A stretch of 64,000 nt of DNA from Carettochelys insculpta (lineage: Eukaryota; Chordata; Testudines; Carettochelyidae). Shown here piece by piece: positions 1 through 11,858 of this stretch. The first letter of the stretch is position 1; each line of letters starts with the position of its first letter. The stretch spans positions 24,340,001 to 24,404,000 of the forward strand of contig NC_134152.1 in NCBI RefSeq assembly GCF_033958435.1, read 5' to 3'. Under the pieces are notes generated by a model. It was given only the letters and a program-made list of their open reading frames with translations. It made no database searches and was not told the origin of the DNA. A program made the translations under genes and the position numbers.

Positions 1-130
1 ATTTCAGGATATGACTGTATCCTGTAATAGCCGCCTGTGTCTAAGAAATGCGCCTGTTGCCTTGAAAGAGTTTTGGAAATAATGGGCACGTTATTCCAGC
101 ATCTCTGTACTCTTCCTTATAGGAGTTTAG

Positions 131-247
131 AACAGTGTCATATGCTGAAATAGCCTATTTCAAAATTGACTTGAAATAAGCTATGCAATTTGCGTAGCAC
201 TAAATGCATAGCTTCTTTCAAGGTTAAGGTGTTGTGTAGACACAGCC
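131..247. mobile_element. PIF/Harbinger-like MITE fragment
   Basis: The stretch ends GTGTAGACACAGCC, the right terminal motif shared with several small elements in this window. Its inside (GAAATAAGCTATGCAATTTG) resembles the element at 50202-50488. The left end is degraded. Confidence 0.5.
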
Positions 248-1629
248 ATAGAAAACATCCTGTAGGTGGCTGCAGTATATATCCCTGTCAGCGATGCTAA
301 GGACTGAAATGACAGCTGGGAACACTGAGGCACAAGAAAACCCTGTTTCTCCCCACCTTTCTCTTGACTAGGCCAGCTGCATGGGGGAGGAGAACAAATG
401 AGAGCCTGACACCACACGGTCTCCCTCCTGTCGCTGTAGGTGCCTATGGCAGCTTTAGGGATGAAGTGGGTGGAGCTTTGCTGAGTGTTGCCAGCTGATT
501 ACCTGGCCCTACGTATGCACACGCCAAGTGAGCCACATTCATAGAGTCCTGCAAATTCTCAGATACCCACTTTAGATCTGCAGGTGTCTGCACCCGTGGA
601 TTCAATGTGGATATCCATGGCTCATTTCTGTGAACGTGGATGCCAAGTTTGTGTCTCCGCAGGTCTCTATGTTCAATCACTGTGTATTGCACGGGCCAAG
701 TTCGTCTCCGCTGTCAAACCGTCTCTTCCATAGGATGAAGTGGGGCTGCCAACCCAGGACCGCGCTTCTGGCGGCCCCGCAGTGGCCACCTCACCCCTCC
801 TGCGGCTATGGGGGGGCATTACCTGGTGCCATGGTCAGGCCAGGAGATTACCCGGGGCCACAGGTTGAGTGCAGTGGTAGTAGCAGTAAGAGCAATAGCA
901 GCAGAAACAGAAGGGGGTCACCTCCCCCAGAAACCCCATACTCACCATGCAGCCGGTGGGAGGGGCAGCCTGCTCCACTCCTTTGGGTCACCCTCCAGTG
1001 ATGCTGACCTCGCTTCTCCCCGCAGAGCAGAGCACGGTGCTGCCCTCACCACCCGCAGAGTGATTGTGGTGTTGGGGGGGAGGTGATCCCCTGCTGCTGT
1101 CACCACTGTGTGTCACAGTCGCCAGGTGATCCCCCAGCCCTGTTGCTGTGGGAGGGGATAAGGAGGTGTGGCAGAGGTGGGAGTGAAGCAGGGGATGGGT
1201 GGGGCCTGAGGCATGGGCAGGTTGCCTTGTAGGGGAGGGGATTTGCACTGGTGGGTGGTTGCCCCCGGCCCTGCCTGGTGTAACTCCATTATTATGGCTG
1301 AAATCACACCAAGGAATGAGTAGGAATGCACCCAGTACTGGACTCCAGCCTACAAACTGTGAATGCGAGTACAAGTTGTGGTGCCTGTAAACAGTGGGTG
1401 TAGTGGTAAAACTCAAACTGTTGATAACTGCAAGCAAAACCAGTCTGGGTGCTGCTGGGGGATGCTGTCCTCCTAGCCCCACCTCTTCTGGGGGGCTCAA
1501 ACCCAAGCCCCACCCTTCCCTCAGAGGTCTGTTGCCAGCCTGCTTTGCTCACTGAATAAAGTACTAGTTTAGAACTTGGGGAGACCTGGTGTAGTCTTGG
1601 CTCTGCCTTTGAGTTGTGTAATGATGGTC
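248..1629. other. No gene seen; GC-rich from about 756
   Basis: No coding region is supportable. From about 756 to 1560 the DNA is G/C-rich with many short direct repeats such as GGGG and CCTCCC runs. Open frames on both strands here have biased Pro/Gly/Ser/His content and match no protein I know. It may be part of a GC-rich repeat. Confidence 0.5.
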
Positions 1630-2313
1630 ATAGAATCATAGAATAATAGAAGAGTAGGACTGGAAGGGACCTCGAGAGGCCATCGAGTCCAGCCCCCTGC
1701 CCTCATGGCAGGACCAAACACTTTCTAGACCATCCCTGAAAGCCATCTATCTAACCTCTTCTTAAATATCTCCAGTGATGGAGATTCCACCACCTCCCTT
1801 GGCAATTCGTTCCAGTGTTTGATCACCCTGACAGTTAGGAACTTTTTCCTAATGTCCAACCTGAACCTCCCCTGCTGAACTTTCAGTCCATTGCCTCTTG
1901 TTCTATCCTCAGAGGCAAGGAAGAACAAGTTCCCTCCCTCTGCCTTATGACACCCTTTTAGATACCTGAAAACTGCTATCATGTCCCCCCTCAATCTTCT
2001 CTTTTCTAAACTAAACAAGCCCAATTCTTTCAGCCTTTCTTCATAGGTCATGTTCTCTAGACCTCTGATCACTCTCGTTGCTCTCCTCTGGACCCTCTCC
2101 AATTTCTCCACATCCTTCCTGAACTGTGGTGCCCAGAACTGGACACAATACTCCAGCTGAGGCCTAACCAGCGCAGAGTAGAGCGGGAGAATGACTTCTT
2201 GTGTCTTGTTCACAACACACCTCTTAATGCATCCTAGAATCATGTTTGCCTTTTTTGCAACAGCATCACACTGTTGACTCATGTTTAGCTTGTGGTCCAC
2301 TATAACCCCATGT
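1630..2313 (-). mobile_element. CR1 LINE, 3' end with ORF2 fragment
   Basis: Read on the minus strand this is a 5'-truncated CR1 retrotransposon. It includes the C-terminal reverse-transcriptase 'thumb' coding region, the 3' UTR with the conserved CTTCCAGTCCTAC stretch, and the terminal short repeat ATTCTATGATTCTATG. The plus strand therefore begins CATAGAATCATAGAAT at 1630. No target duplication was identified, as is usual for CR1. Confidence 0.93.
1725..2300 (-). pseudogene. CR1 ORF2 C-terminal fragment (reverse transcriptase)
   Basis: A 191-codon open frame encodes the C-terminal part of CR1 ORF2. Visible hallmark blocks are [60 protein letters not shown] and [20 protein letters not shown]. 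The protein copies the element's RNA at its insertion site. The N-terminal endonuclease and RT palm are absent because of 5' truncation, so it is non-functional. The Met at the start is internal, not a true initiator. An uninterrupted frame suggests a fairly recent insertion. Confidence 0.93.
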
Positions 2314-2716
2314 CATTTCTTGCTTCACTTTCCTCTCCCACCTTTCCCCTTTCTTTCCTATGTTGATTGTAAGCTTCACGGGGCAGGAGCCAATTCCCAC
2401 TGTATGTATGTAGAGTGTTTGGCACAATGCGGTCTGTCATAGTTGGAGTTTTTACGTGCTCCTGTAATAAAAATAAATTGTCCATAAATCTGAAATAGCT
2501 TGATACCTCTGCCGTGGAGTTAATAATGGATTTACTCCAGCACAAGTAAGAGTATAATCTGTCTTTTCATATGCATAACTCCTTCTTTTGCTCCATCTTA
2601 GCCCCAGCCTTGTTCTCACTCCAGAAGTATGACTTTGTACCTTCACTGAAGCAGCAGCTAATCACGTACATTTGCTTTCTGCAAAGTTTGTTAAGCAGCA
2701 ATAAATCTAAAGGAAC
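2314..2716. other. No gene or repeat recognised
   Basis: Unassigned AT-rich sequence between the CR1 and the nested PLE/hAT block. Confidence 0.4.
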
Positions 2717-2761
2717 AAATCTGTTAGTCTTTTAAGGTGCTACATGACTGCTTGTTTTTGG
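2717..2761 (+). mobile_element. Penelope-like element tail fragment
   Basis: TCTGTTAGTC followed by AAGGTGCTACATGACTGCTT matches the 3' tail of the PLE copies elsewhere in the window. The tail is interrupted by the hAT element that starts at 2762. Confidence 0.6.
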
Positions 2762-3401
2762 CAGGGGTCTGGAACCTGCAGCTCCAGAATTCCATGCAGC
2801 TCTTTAAGGACTTTGTGGCTCCCTACACTATAATTGCAAATTTAAAAAAAGAAAAGAAAGAAAAACCTCCTGATTATTTTTGATAAAAACCCAGCAATAA
2901 CCAATTCATCTCTAACTAGCAATTGACATGTGATCTCAAAAGGTTGGATAAATCCCCCTTTCATATATGCAGTAGATTGTAGATGTGCTACTGTATCTGT
3001 GTTTTGATCGCGTTGCTAGTGAAGTCCTGATTTTGAAAAAGAAGTTTGTGGCATTCCTGCTGTGAATTTCATACTGAAATTAAACGTGAAGTAAAATTGA
3101 CATAATTAAAGTAGGTCCAGAAGTGAAAGTCAGGAAGGCAGGGGTACAAACATGCATATTTAAAGTTGGAGGAAATAGAATATGTAAAAAGTTTGTCAAT
3201 GTCCTGCAGTAAATGTGCCTCACATTGCAAATAGTTGTGTGTGCGCTACTGCTAAAATATGGGTTACAAAAAGTATGATTTGACTTTATTTAATTAAGGA
3301 CCATCGTGTATTCATATGCACTGCAGCTCTCGAATTATTGAGTTTTTTACCGAATTTGAAAAAAAAATGACCCTTCTTGCTATTTTGGTTGCTGACCCCT
3401 G
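2762..3401. mobile_element. Non-autonomous hAT element, 640 bp
   Basis: It begins CAGGGGTCTGGAACC and ends TGGTTGCTGACCCCTG, an imperfect terminal inverted repeat of hAT type (CAGGG...CCCTG). The flanking 8-mers are gtttttgg (2754-2761) and ttttttgg (3402-3409), an 8-bp duplication with one mismatch. The inside is A/T-rich and has no transposase frame. Confidence 0.8.
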
Positions 3402-3514
3402 TTTTTTGGAAAGTCTACAGCAGTGAAGGCAAGAGTACAGGTGGATAAATGCAGTTAAATTCTTATTTGGGGAATACAGAGTTTAGATTAAGTTAGTTTA
3501 CTTACACTTATAAA

Positions 3515-4598
3515 GTGCATGGATGATACCACGCAGGGAGGGTTTGCAAGTGCTCTGGAGGATAGGATTATAATTCAAAATCACCTAAACAAACTGGAAA
3601 TATTATCTGGAGTAAATTGAAATTCAGAAAGGACAAATGCAAAGTGACACCCACTTAGGAAGGAACAATCAGTTGCACACATACAACATGGGAAATTACT
3701 TCCCAAGCAGGAGTACTGTGGCGAGGGATCACAAGGGATTATAGTGGGCCACAAGCTAAATATGAATCCACAGTATAACACTGTTGCAAAAAACCAGTCA
3801 TCATTCTGCTGTTGTAAGCAAGACACAAGAAGTAATTCTTCTGCTCTACTCCATGCTGATTAGGTCTCAGTTGGAGTATTATGTCCAGTTCTGGGTGCCA
3901 TGTTACAGGAAGGATGTGGACAAATTGGAGTTAGTCCAGAGAAGAGCAACAAATATGATTAAACAATGAGAAATCCTGTGGCACCTTATAGACTAACAGA
4001 TTTATTGCACACTTTCATGGGCAAAGATCCACTTTGTCAGGTGCATGTGAATCTGTTAGTCTATAAGGTGCCACAGGACTTCTCATTGTTTTTGCAGATA
4101 CGGACTAACACAACTACTTTGATACTTGTCACCATGCAAGGCATGCAAATATGATTAAAGGGCTAGAAAACATGACCTGTGAGAGAAGATTGAAGAAAAT
4201 GGGTTTGTTTAGTCTGGAAAAGAGAAGGTTGAGAGGGGACATAACAGCTTTCAAGTATCTAAAAGGTTATCATGAGGAGGAGGGAGAAAAAATTGCTCTC
4301 CTTAGCCGCTGAAGGCAGGACTAGAAGCAAACAGCTTAAGTTATAGCAAGGGAAGTTTAGGTTGAACATCAGGAAAAACTTCCTAAAGGTCAGGATGGTT
4401 AAAAGTCAGGATGGTTAACCACCAGACTAAACTGCCTATGGATGTTGTGGAATCTCCCTCACTGGAGATTTTTAAGAGCAGGTGAGACAAACACCTGTCA
4501 AGGATGGTCCAAATGGTGCTTGGTCCTGCCATGAGTGCAGGGGACTGGACTTGATGACCTCTCAAACTTCTTTGCAGTTCTATTATTCTGTGATTCTA
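3515..4598 (+). mobile_element. CR1 LINE 3' end, split by a PLE insertion
   Basis: Plus-strand CR1 with recognisable ORF2 sequence (KTQEVILLLY, LEYYVQFWVP, VQRRATNMIK) continuing after the insertion ([15 protein letters not shown], then [15 protein letters not shown] codons). The 3' UTR ends CTATTATTCTGTGATTCTA. The frame is broken in several places. Target sequence is duplicated at 3951-3963 and 4147-4159 around the inserted PLE. Confidence 0.9.
3964..4146 (+). mobile_element. Penelope-like element, short fold-back insertion
   Basis: This 183-bp insertion sits in the CR1 with a perfect 13-bp target duplication (aaatatgattaaa). The left part is an inverted copy of the right part: CCTGTGGCACCTTATAGACT near the left end, and its complement AGTCTATAAGGTGCCACAGG at about 4056-4075. 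The right end carries the PLE tail CAGATACGGACTAACACAAC. Inverted partial copies and a long variable target duplication fit PLEs; superfamily assignment is by the tail shared with the coding copy at 55032-55405. Confidence 0.75.
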
Positions 4599-5930
4599 CT
4601 TTTTCTCCTCATCCTTCCCACTCTGAGAAATGTGCCCTGTGGTTTATTGTGAGTCTTCATTTCATTTATGTTTGTGAGCGGTTAGCATGCTGTCTACAGC
4701 CTGTCATTCTTTTCTACCATGTCTCCCTTTCAGCACTTTGTTTTGTTTCGTTATTACTGTACTGGCACGTAGAAAAAATGCTACTGGCTCCTCAGCTAAA
4801 ATCCTTTGCAGTCAGATGTCCTTGTACAAAGTTGTCCTGTCCTGGAGCTTGCATTGCCCAAGCCCTGCAGGCACCTGACTCAAACTTGCAAAGTGTTCTG
4901 TCTGATGTTGTTTGGCCTCTTTCATCTTTAACACAAAAAAATGCAGCATTTCTTTGTTCAAAAGGCTTGAGAGAAAAAATGAAAAAAACATAAAGCCCCA
5001 ACAACCACACATAGTGAATTCTCTGCCCTGGGCCTTCGTGACTTAGGAACAAAAATTTAAATTAAAAAGCGGAGACAAGGGAGGTGAGGTAATATCTCTC
5101 CTTGGACCAACGTCTGTCAGTGAAAGAGAGAAGCTTTTGAGCTACACAGAGCTACATCACACTGCAAACAGGTAAACAAACAAGCAAATCAACAAAAATA
5201 GCAGGGGAGATTCTCATTTTGTGTTGTTGACTGGAGAGTAGGATCCATCCTATTCCATTAATCTGCGGGGCAGGACTGGCTGCAAAAGAACTAAATAAAA
5301 TATAAATAACACATTCTAGGATGCATGCATCACCCAAATTGCCCAGCAGAATGTTGCTCTAGAGTAAACACTTTCAGACTGACTGGATTTTAGCTCAACC
5401 AAAAGTTGCCAGAAGCATTTGAATATTTTTCCCTCTCTGCCAAATCAGAAATGGCCAGCTATAGACATATTACAGTCTCGTTGGGACTCATTAGCATGGC
5501 ACAGCTGTAGCTTCAGCACGCGATGGAGTCAGCCACAGGGGAAAGTAGCACACGTGCAGCTAATGGCAACCTCCATGCAAGAGCAAATCTGTGAAGCAAA
5601 ACTGGGGAGGGAGGAAGAAGAGGAGAGAATCATGGCTGGTAAAATGCAAATCAGTGGAGCAGTTCACAAAGATTTGATTTGGATTTTGAGGCAGCTGCTA
5701 AAAGCGTTGTTTTAGTTCCTTCTGGGAGCATAAACATAGCCCGTAGACAGGGAGGAGATAGCGGGTGATTATGTTTTTTAATCACGTTAATTTTACAAGG
5801 CAGAGCATTCCAAAGCAGTCATGTCTTTACGCCTTGGAATCAATTTGCCAGGACGCTGCGCCTGTACAGGATGTATGTGTCAGTGTTAATAAGATAGAGC
5901 CACCCCTATCTTCACCAAAAAATGGCACTC
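4599..5930. other. No gene recognised
   Basis: Mixed-composition intergenic DNA. No splice-consistent exon, known protein segment or clear repeat boundary was found. Confidence 0.4.
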
Positions 5931-6213
5931 AGACTACATCTGCACTTGGCAGGAGAACGACCCAGTCAGGGCTGATCTTCCAGGGTTCAATTTTGTGCGC
6001 CTAGTGGAGATGTGCAAAATGGAAATATCATGGCATGACAATCAACTCCTGTACTGCTCATTATCATGAGGCATAAGGGAGGTTGATGGGAGACCTAGCT
6101 CAGTGAGGAAGGCCCGACAAGTTGATCATAGATACATTGATTCCAAGTACATAATTATCGTAGCTGGAATTGCGTCTCTAGGATCATTTTTCAGGTCTCG
6201 TGTAGACCTGCCC
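5931..6213. mobile_element. PIF/Harbinger-like MITE
   Basis: The left end AGACTACATCTGCACTTGG and right end CGTGTAGACCTGCCC are imperfect inverted copies of the TGTCTACACT terminus seen in many elements here. TTA follows the right end. There is no coding content. Confidence 0.55.
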
Positions 6214-6248
6214 TTAGAAATACACACCAGCAGTTTTATTATTTATTT

Positions 6249-6463
6249 TAGAATCATAGAATCCTAAGGCTGGAAGGGACCTCAGGAGAACATCCAGTCC
6301 AGCCTCCTGCCCAAAGCAGGACCAACCCTAACTAAATCTTCCCAGCCTGGAATTTGTCAAGCCAGGACTCAAAAACCTCTAGGATTGGAGATTCCACCAC
6401 CTCTCTAGGGTAACGCATTCCAGTGATTCAACACCTTCCAAGTGAAATAATTTTTATTAGTTA
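6249..6463 (-). mobile_element. CR1 LINE 3' end fragment
   Basis: The plus strand starts TAGAATCATAGAATCC, then GGCTGGAAGGGACCTCAGGA and GGATTGGAGATTCCACCACC, which is the CR1 3' UTR and ORF2 end in reverse. It is diverged and lacks an open frame. Confidence 0.85.
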
Positions 6464-6582
6464 CTCAGGTAATATAAAATGCTTTTTTTCAGTTGATCTT
6501 CATTTGCTTTATGATGGAAGTCAGCATCACATATACTCTGAAGGAGGCCTGTCGACAGTGGAGAAAGAGGGAGACAGCTGCC

Positions 6583-6865
6583 TCCCTGGAGCCTGGCAGT
6601 TCAAACGGGCCCTGGGCTCCCAGCTGCCACCACTGGAGTGGTGGTGGATGGAGCCCTTGGCCTAGTCACTGATGGAGAACCCCTTGGCGTGCTCCAAGGG
6701 CTGCAGGATGGGGGTGGGGCATGGTGCACTCTGGGTGGCAATGAGGGCTGGCAGCTCCTGTCCCCACCCTTTCTGCCTAAGGCCCCGCCCCTTCTAGAAG
6801 CGTGGTGCTGGGTCACCACCGACCTTGCCCAGGGGCCTGGCAGATCTCTTGGCCCTCCTGCTCTG
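6583..6865 (+). repeat. GC-rich dispersed repeat, copy 1
   Basis: Shares TCCCTGGAGCCTGGCAGTTC-type start, CCTTGGCGTGCTCCA, and GGCCCCGCCCC with the copy at 24183-24420. The copies at 14806-15110 and 27736-27975 are in the opposite orientation. The class is unknown. Confidence 0.55.
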
Positions 6866-7374
6866 AAGTATGCCTATGAATAATTAAACCTGAAATTCAG
6901 TGTGACGCCTTCTGTTTACTTGTGTTATTATTTCAATTCTGATGACCCAATGCAGCCTGGTGCTGAAAGGACTCTGTGCAGGGGGTTGTTCCAGACTGAA
7001 TACTGCCTGGCTCAGTCCAGCCCCTGATCACTAACCTGCAAAATTCCCTTGCACAATGGTTCTCCCATTCCCTTGTGGAAACTAGTGAACATGTACTGCC
7101 TCCATTAATGAGACCCCACATGCTCAGACATCCATCAGGAACGAAAGTTGCTAGAGTTACATATAATGGAATCTGGTTTAATGGAGCTGCCACAGAGTGA
7201 CTTGGGTATAAGAAAGGACAGTGTTGGGGCAAGTGAGGGGCAGAGCCTCAGAGGAAGAAGAAGCAGCAGGTTGGGGGGATCCCTGAAGAATTTTCAATGA
7301 AAATGGAGGACTTCAGGTTTCTGAAGTTTGAGAACCATTGGCCTAGATTGACCTGTATATCACAGACTTTTAAA
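6866..7374. other. No gene recognised
   Basis: Unassigned intergenic DNA. Confidence 0.4.
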
Positions 7375-8830
7375 TTTCACCTAAGAAACCTCTTCACTAG
7401 GCCACCAGCATGAGCTTGGTTAAAGCATGTCTTCCAGGAAGACAAAATGAGGCAAAGAATTGACTACTGCCCTTCATAATTTATTCCAGTGGTTAATCAA
7501 CCTTCCTGGGAAATATTTGTGCCTTATTTCAAATTTGAACTTGTTTGGCTTCATCTTTAAGCCATTGGTTCTTGTTATGGCTTTTTCTTCTAGACTAAGC
7601 CGCCTTTTATCTTCAAGTATTTTGTCCCTGTGAAGGCGTTAAGACTTGGCCTACACTAGGCAGGCAAGTAGATTGTAGATATGCAACTTGAGTTGTGGCT
7701 ATTGCAGAGCTAGAATTGATTTATCTGCAATCAACTTACTTGGTCATCCTCACTGAGAAATGTAGATGGGAGAATTTCTCCTGTTGATTTCCCCTTCTCA
7801 CGGTATTGAGGAGTACAGGGGTCAACTGCCAACCACTGATCGGTTTTGCACGTCCCTACCAGGCATGTGAAATCAAACCCCCGAAGATCAACCCACTCCG
7901 AGTAATGCAGACATGGCCTCAGATAATGTAATCAAGTCACCTCCTAGGCTTTTTGATCAGATACACAGGCTGAACTCTTTACATTTCTCATTGAAAGGGA
8001 TTTTCTGCAGCTCTCAAATAATTTTTGTAGGTCTTCTTTCTGAATCCTTTCAATTTTTTCAACATTTTTTTTAAAATAGAGGCCATCAGTACTGTATGCA
8101 ATAGGCCAGTATCAGTCTCATCAATGCCAGATACGCAGATGAAATCACCTGCCTGCTTCTTATTACTCCCCTGTGTATACATCAAGGATTGCATTAGATC
8201 CTTTTTGCTTCAGCTTCATACTGGGAATTCTGTTGAGTCGCTTGTCCATTCTGACTCCTAAATCCTTTTCAGAGTCATTTCTTTCCAGAATACAGTCCCC
8301 AGTTTATAGGTCAGGCCTGCAGCCTTACTTCCTGGATGTAGAATTTTGTGTTTAGCTGTATTACACTTGATGAAAATGAATCATAGAATTTCTCTGGTAT
8401 ACCAAGACCTATTGAAAACTAACATGAGCCAGCCAGAGAGCTTCTTAGTTAGCTCTTTTAGGTGTATTGGGTGTAAATTGTGTGGACCTACTAAATTAAA
8501 AATATTTATCCCTACTAGTTGTTGTTTAATATCTTCTGTCATCTTTATGTGATACAATCACATCAGCCTGCTTCTTTCCAAATATAGATCAACATTAATA
8601 ATTGAATTCTTCTGCATCATTAATAATTGTATCATCCTCATTTAATAGTAGGCCTGAACCATTGCTGGAATTATTTGTGTTTCTAATATACTTAAAGTCC
8701 TTCTTACCGCCCTTGGCCGGGCCATTCATGGTTCTTTCCCCGATGTTGTTAGCTTTTTTCTATACTTCATAGCTTGTAATCCAATTACTGTCTATTTTCC
8801 CCTCTTCCCATTTGTTGCCCTTTTTTTTTT
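7375..8830 (-). mobile_element. Old CR1-type LINE remnant with nested MITE
   Basis: On the minus strand the part at about 8560-8720 reads as KDFKYIRNTNN then DDTIINDAEEF, the linker between endonuclease and reverse transcriptase in CR1/L3-type LINEs, with frame breaks. The part at 7380-8350 resembles downstream CR1 sequence in the same orientation. It is interrupted by a MITE at 7642-7920. The exact family is not decided. Confidence 0.55.
7642..7920. mobile_element. PIF/Harbinger-like MITE nested in LINE
   Basis: The left end GACTTGGCCTACACTAGG and right end GCAGACATGGCCTC form an imperfect terminal inverted repeat. The LINE sequence continues on both sides (TGAAGGCGTTA before, ATAATGTAATCAAGTCACC after). 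Confidence 0.65.
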
Positions 8831-8837
8831 TTTTTTC
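8819..8837. repeat. Poly-T tract
   Basis: A homopolymer T run, consistent with a reversed poly-A-like tail or simple repeat. Confidence 0.8.
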
Positions 8838-8887
8838 CCATCACCACAGAACCAGGATGGGCTTTTGCCCTCTTTCTTGTTTGTGGA

Positions 8888-8889
<2 letters not shown>

Positions 8890-8926
<37 letters not shown>

Positions 8927-8930
8927 ACGC
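8890..8930. repeat. (GT)n microsatellite
   Basis: About 16 TG units followed by GCGCACGCG. Alternating purine-pyrimidine sequence of this kind can adopt Z-DNA. Confidence 0.95.
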
Positions 8931-10191
8931 GGGGTGGGGTTGGGCGGGGAGCATGTTGGCCATCAACAGAATTCTTCTTAAAGAACTCCTAATTTTCATT
9001 CACATTTTTGTGTCTAAATCTTTCCTCCCAGTCAATTTTGCTCATTATTTTCCTCGACTTTGGGAAATAATCCATTTTGAAGAACTAAGTATGTGATGTT
9101 ATTGGACTACTGCTTTTTATATATATTAATCTTGCTTTTCCCTTGCTCTCCTCATTCTGTTTTTAGTTGTGGGGCTTTTTGTTCAACTTGTTGCATGTTA
9201 TAATACTAGACAGTGAACTGCTGTGCAGGGTCACTTTTATTTACACTTTTCACCAGCATGTAGAACAACAGGGCCCTCATCCTTTGCTGTGGCATATAGA
9301 TGTGACTGCAATCTGAATACTCATTAGCATTCTGTCCCTGGGCACCCTCAGGAAGTTTTCCCATGGTGCACACAACTGAACCATTCCCACTTTAACTTAG
9401 CATAGCCTATATGCATATGTTTCTTTTACCTTGCATGGGTAGGTCTGCCCTGCCTCCTTCCCTCAGACTCCCCACTGACCCTGTCCTAGTCAGTTCCCCC
9501 ATGAAAACATTCACTGCATCCCCCTCCCTTCCTGGACTTGTAGCAGGTCTTGGGGCTGTCAGTGAGCCCTCTTGGCTCAGCAAAAGGGGCACAGGCAGCT
9601 GGATCTGCAAAAAGGCTGGGCAGGTCCCCGTGGAGGAGCTCTGATGTAGCATCTACCCTATAGCAATGCTGAGAGCAGCGCTGGCCACCTCACTGTCCTC
9701 TCAGGTTATCATGTAGTCACTCCAACTTGCTGGAGGGGCCAAAACTGGGCAAGTGGCATTGTGACCCGGTTTGACCCTATGGACCCTCAGCCAGCTCACA
9801 ATACTGCTTACTCGCTCCCCGCCCCTACCCACTCCCTGCATCAGATGGCCGAATCTGAGTACTACTGTGATCCCCATGGGCCAGGTCGCAAATGCCCATC
9901 ACTCAATTTTGGCCCAGCCACCTCCTACTATGATGCAGGGCTGTGGGGCCAAACCTGACTGGGTCGGGGAGGGAGGGAGGCAGCCTCCACCAAGTAGAGC
10001 AGACTGAGTAGAGCTCAAATTGGGTCTCTGCACTAGATGGGCCTTGGGCAAATGCCTGGGCTACCTGTGGTTTAATTCAGCTGGCTAGCATGTATGGATA
10101 ACACACCAGCACTGCTGGTCTATCCTATCTACTCTGCACGATAGCCAGTGGTCCCTGTGAGCTGAGCACTTGGGCGGGCACCTAGGAGAAA
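8931..10191. other. No gene recognised
   Basis: Intergenic; G/C-rich between about 9440 and 9990. Open frames there overlap on both strands and show no conserved motif. Confidence 0.4.
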
Positions 10192-10332
10192 TTCAGTTGC
10201 TGCTCAGCTGATTAGCAAAGCACCCCACAGCCAGCAGCCCGTGTTTTCTCTGGTGGGGCACATCTGCACATGCTTTTGTGCACCTAACACAATTTATTCT
10301 GCCCATGAATGGAAAATCTAAGAGGGAACATG
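10192..10332 (-). mobile_element. hAT-like MITE fragment (TGTTCCCTCTAA family)
   Basis: Ends CTAAGAGGGAACATG, the complement of the CAGTGTTCCCTCTAA terminus found at 31613 and 59193. The interior (GCACATCTGCACATGC, AATTTATTCTGCCCATGAAT) matches the copy at 48641-48785. Confidence 0.6.
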
Positions 10333-11858
10333 GATGTCAGCACCCTGTTATAACAGCCACATCTGGAGGTGACAGTGCTGAGCAGGGTCCCCCAACACCT
10401 GCAATATGTTCGTGCCGTGGTGACTTGGTGGGGTTAGTGGTACCTCTAACAAATATGTCCAAAACTGGAGCTGCTGGTTTGGAATGGTGGCCTAAGAGAG
10501 CCACTGCTGGGAGAGGTTAATCCAGCTGACAGGAAGGCAGTACATGGTACAATTCCTGCTTTGAGAGACACAGCTGTTCCAATTGTCATGAAATAACCTC
10601 CTCCTGTGGTGACAGCAATTTGGATTTGTCTGTCTGAAGACTGATGCTATTCTGTTACCGTGTGTCCAGTGAGCTACGGGGAAAGCTGAAGATCCAGGGT
10701 TTGGTGGGAACATAACGGGTGCACACGTTGCCCTCCTAATCAGTCTTTCTTTGAACCACACCCTTCTGGCACATCTAGGGGATGGCTCAGAATCCTGGAG
10801 GCTTCCCTGACAGAAGCAGTGTTCAGGAGATCTGCTGAGTTAGACCTAACCCCAGGGGGCAGATGGAGAAGAAGCCTCATTTCAAACGGTTCAAGAGACA
10901 TACAAACCGACTTTATTTAGTCCCACCAGGCTGAGGCTTCTGTTTGGGAGCTGGGCTGAGACCAGCCAAGCAAGTGTGTAAGTGGGAGAAAGGTGTGTGT
11001 GTGTGTGTGTGTGTGTGAGTGCAACACTGTCACTAGCCCCTTGAATGGGGGCCAGGGCCCTGCCTACTCTTCATGCCTGACAGGGAGCCAGCCTGGAGAT
11101 TCAGGTGGGTTGCATGCTGCATGCCATAGGTGCTGACTCCTGTGTATGGATGTAACACTCCTGGAAAAATGGGCGAATGCTCAGCCACTTCCCTGGTGAT
11201 CCCCTGCTCTCTCTCCCTTCCTCCCAGCACCTACTTCCCACTGCAATCAGCGGCTTTCCAGTGAACAGGAGGCTCTGAGAGGAGAGTGGAGGACAGGGCA
11301 TGCTCAGGGGGGCACAGGAATCAGTGGGGTGGCAGCTGGGAATTGGGTAGGGGAAAGGCTGGGGTGGAGACAGGTCCTGGAAGGAGACGAGAATTGAGCA
11401 TCTCCTGGGCTCAGAGGAGGCTGGTGCCTATGCTGCACATTCAAGCAGTTGCAAAGTGTCTGTTCTGCATGGACTCAACCCGAGCCCAAAGGGATTCTAA
11501 CTGCATGTCTGAGTGTTCCTGCTACACTAAGACCATTTCCCTCCCCCCTTCCTACTCCAGATGATGCTAGCCAGGGCTTAAAGGGCAGTGTCTCGCCCTG
11601 AGTGTCTTGCTGGTGCTGTCTTTTAATTGGCACTTGTGCAATGCCTTCTCTCCTTTCCTCCCTCTCTGATATGTGTCCTGTCCCCAGATACCAGTGCTGC
11701 TGAATTCAGCTGACAACCAGCTCCTAATGCCAAATGCTTTTTTCTGTTCTAATACTCTTCTTCCTTCAATTGGATGCCAACAGGGTCCAGGTCAGAAACC
11801 TTGAACAAAAGTTACTTTCTGAGTGACAGGCAACAGCTCCTGTTTTCATGTATGCCAG
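10333..11858. other. No gene recognised
   Basis: Intergenic DNA of mixed composition. It contains the GT microsatellite listed separately at 10990. Confidence 0.4.
10990..11018. repeat. (GT)n microsatellite
   Basis: Thirteen to fourteen GT units following AAAGGTG. Confidence 0.93.

Noticed and set aside
988..1506. 172-codon minus-strand open frame
   Set aside because: GC-rich DNA with overlapping frames on both strands, biased Pro/Ser/His content and no recognisable domain.
8890..8930. Regulatory Z-DNA element
   Set aside because: An ordinary (GT)n microsatellite with no gene nearby; no evidence of function.
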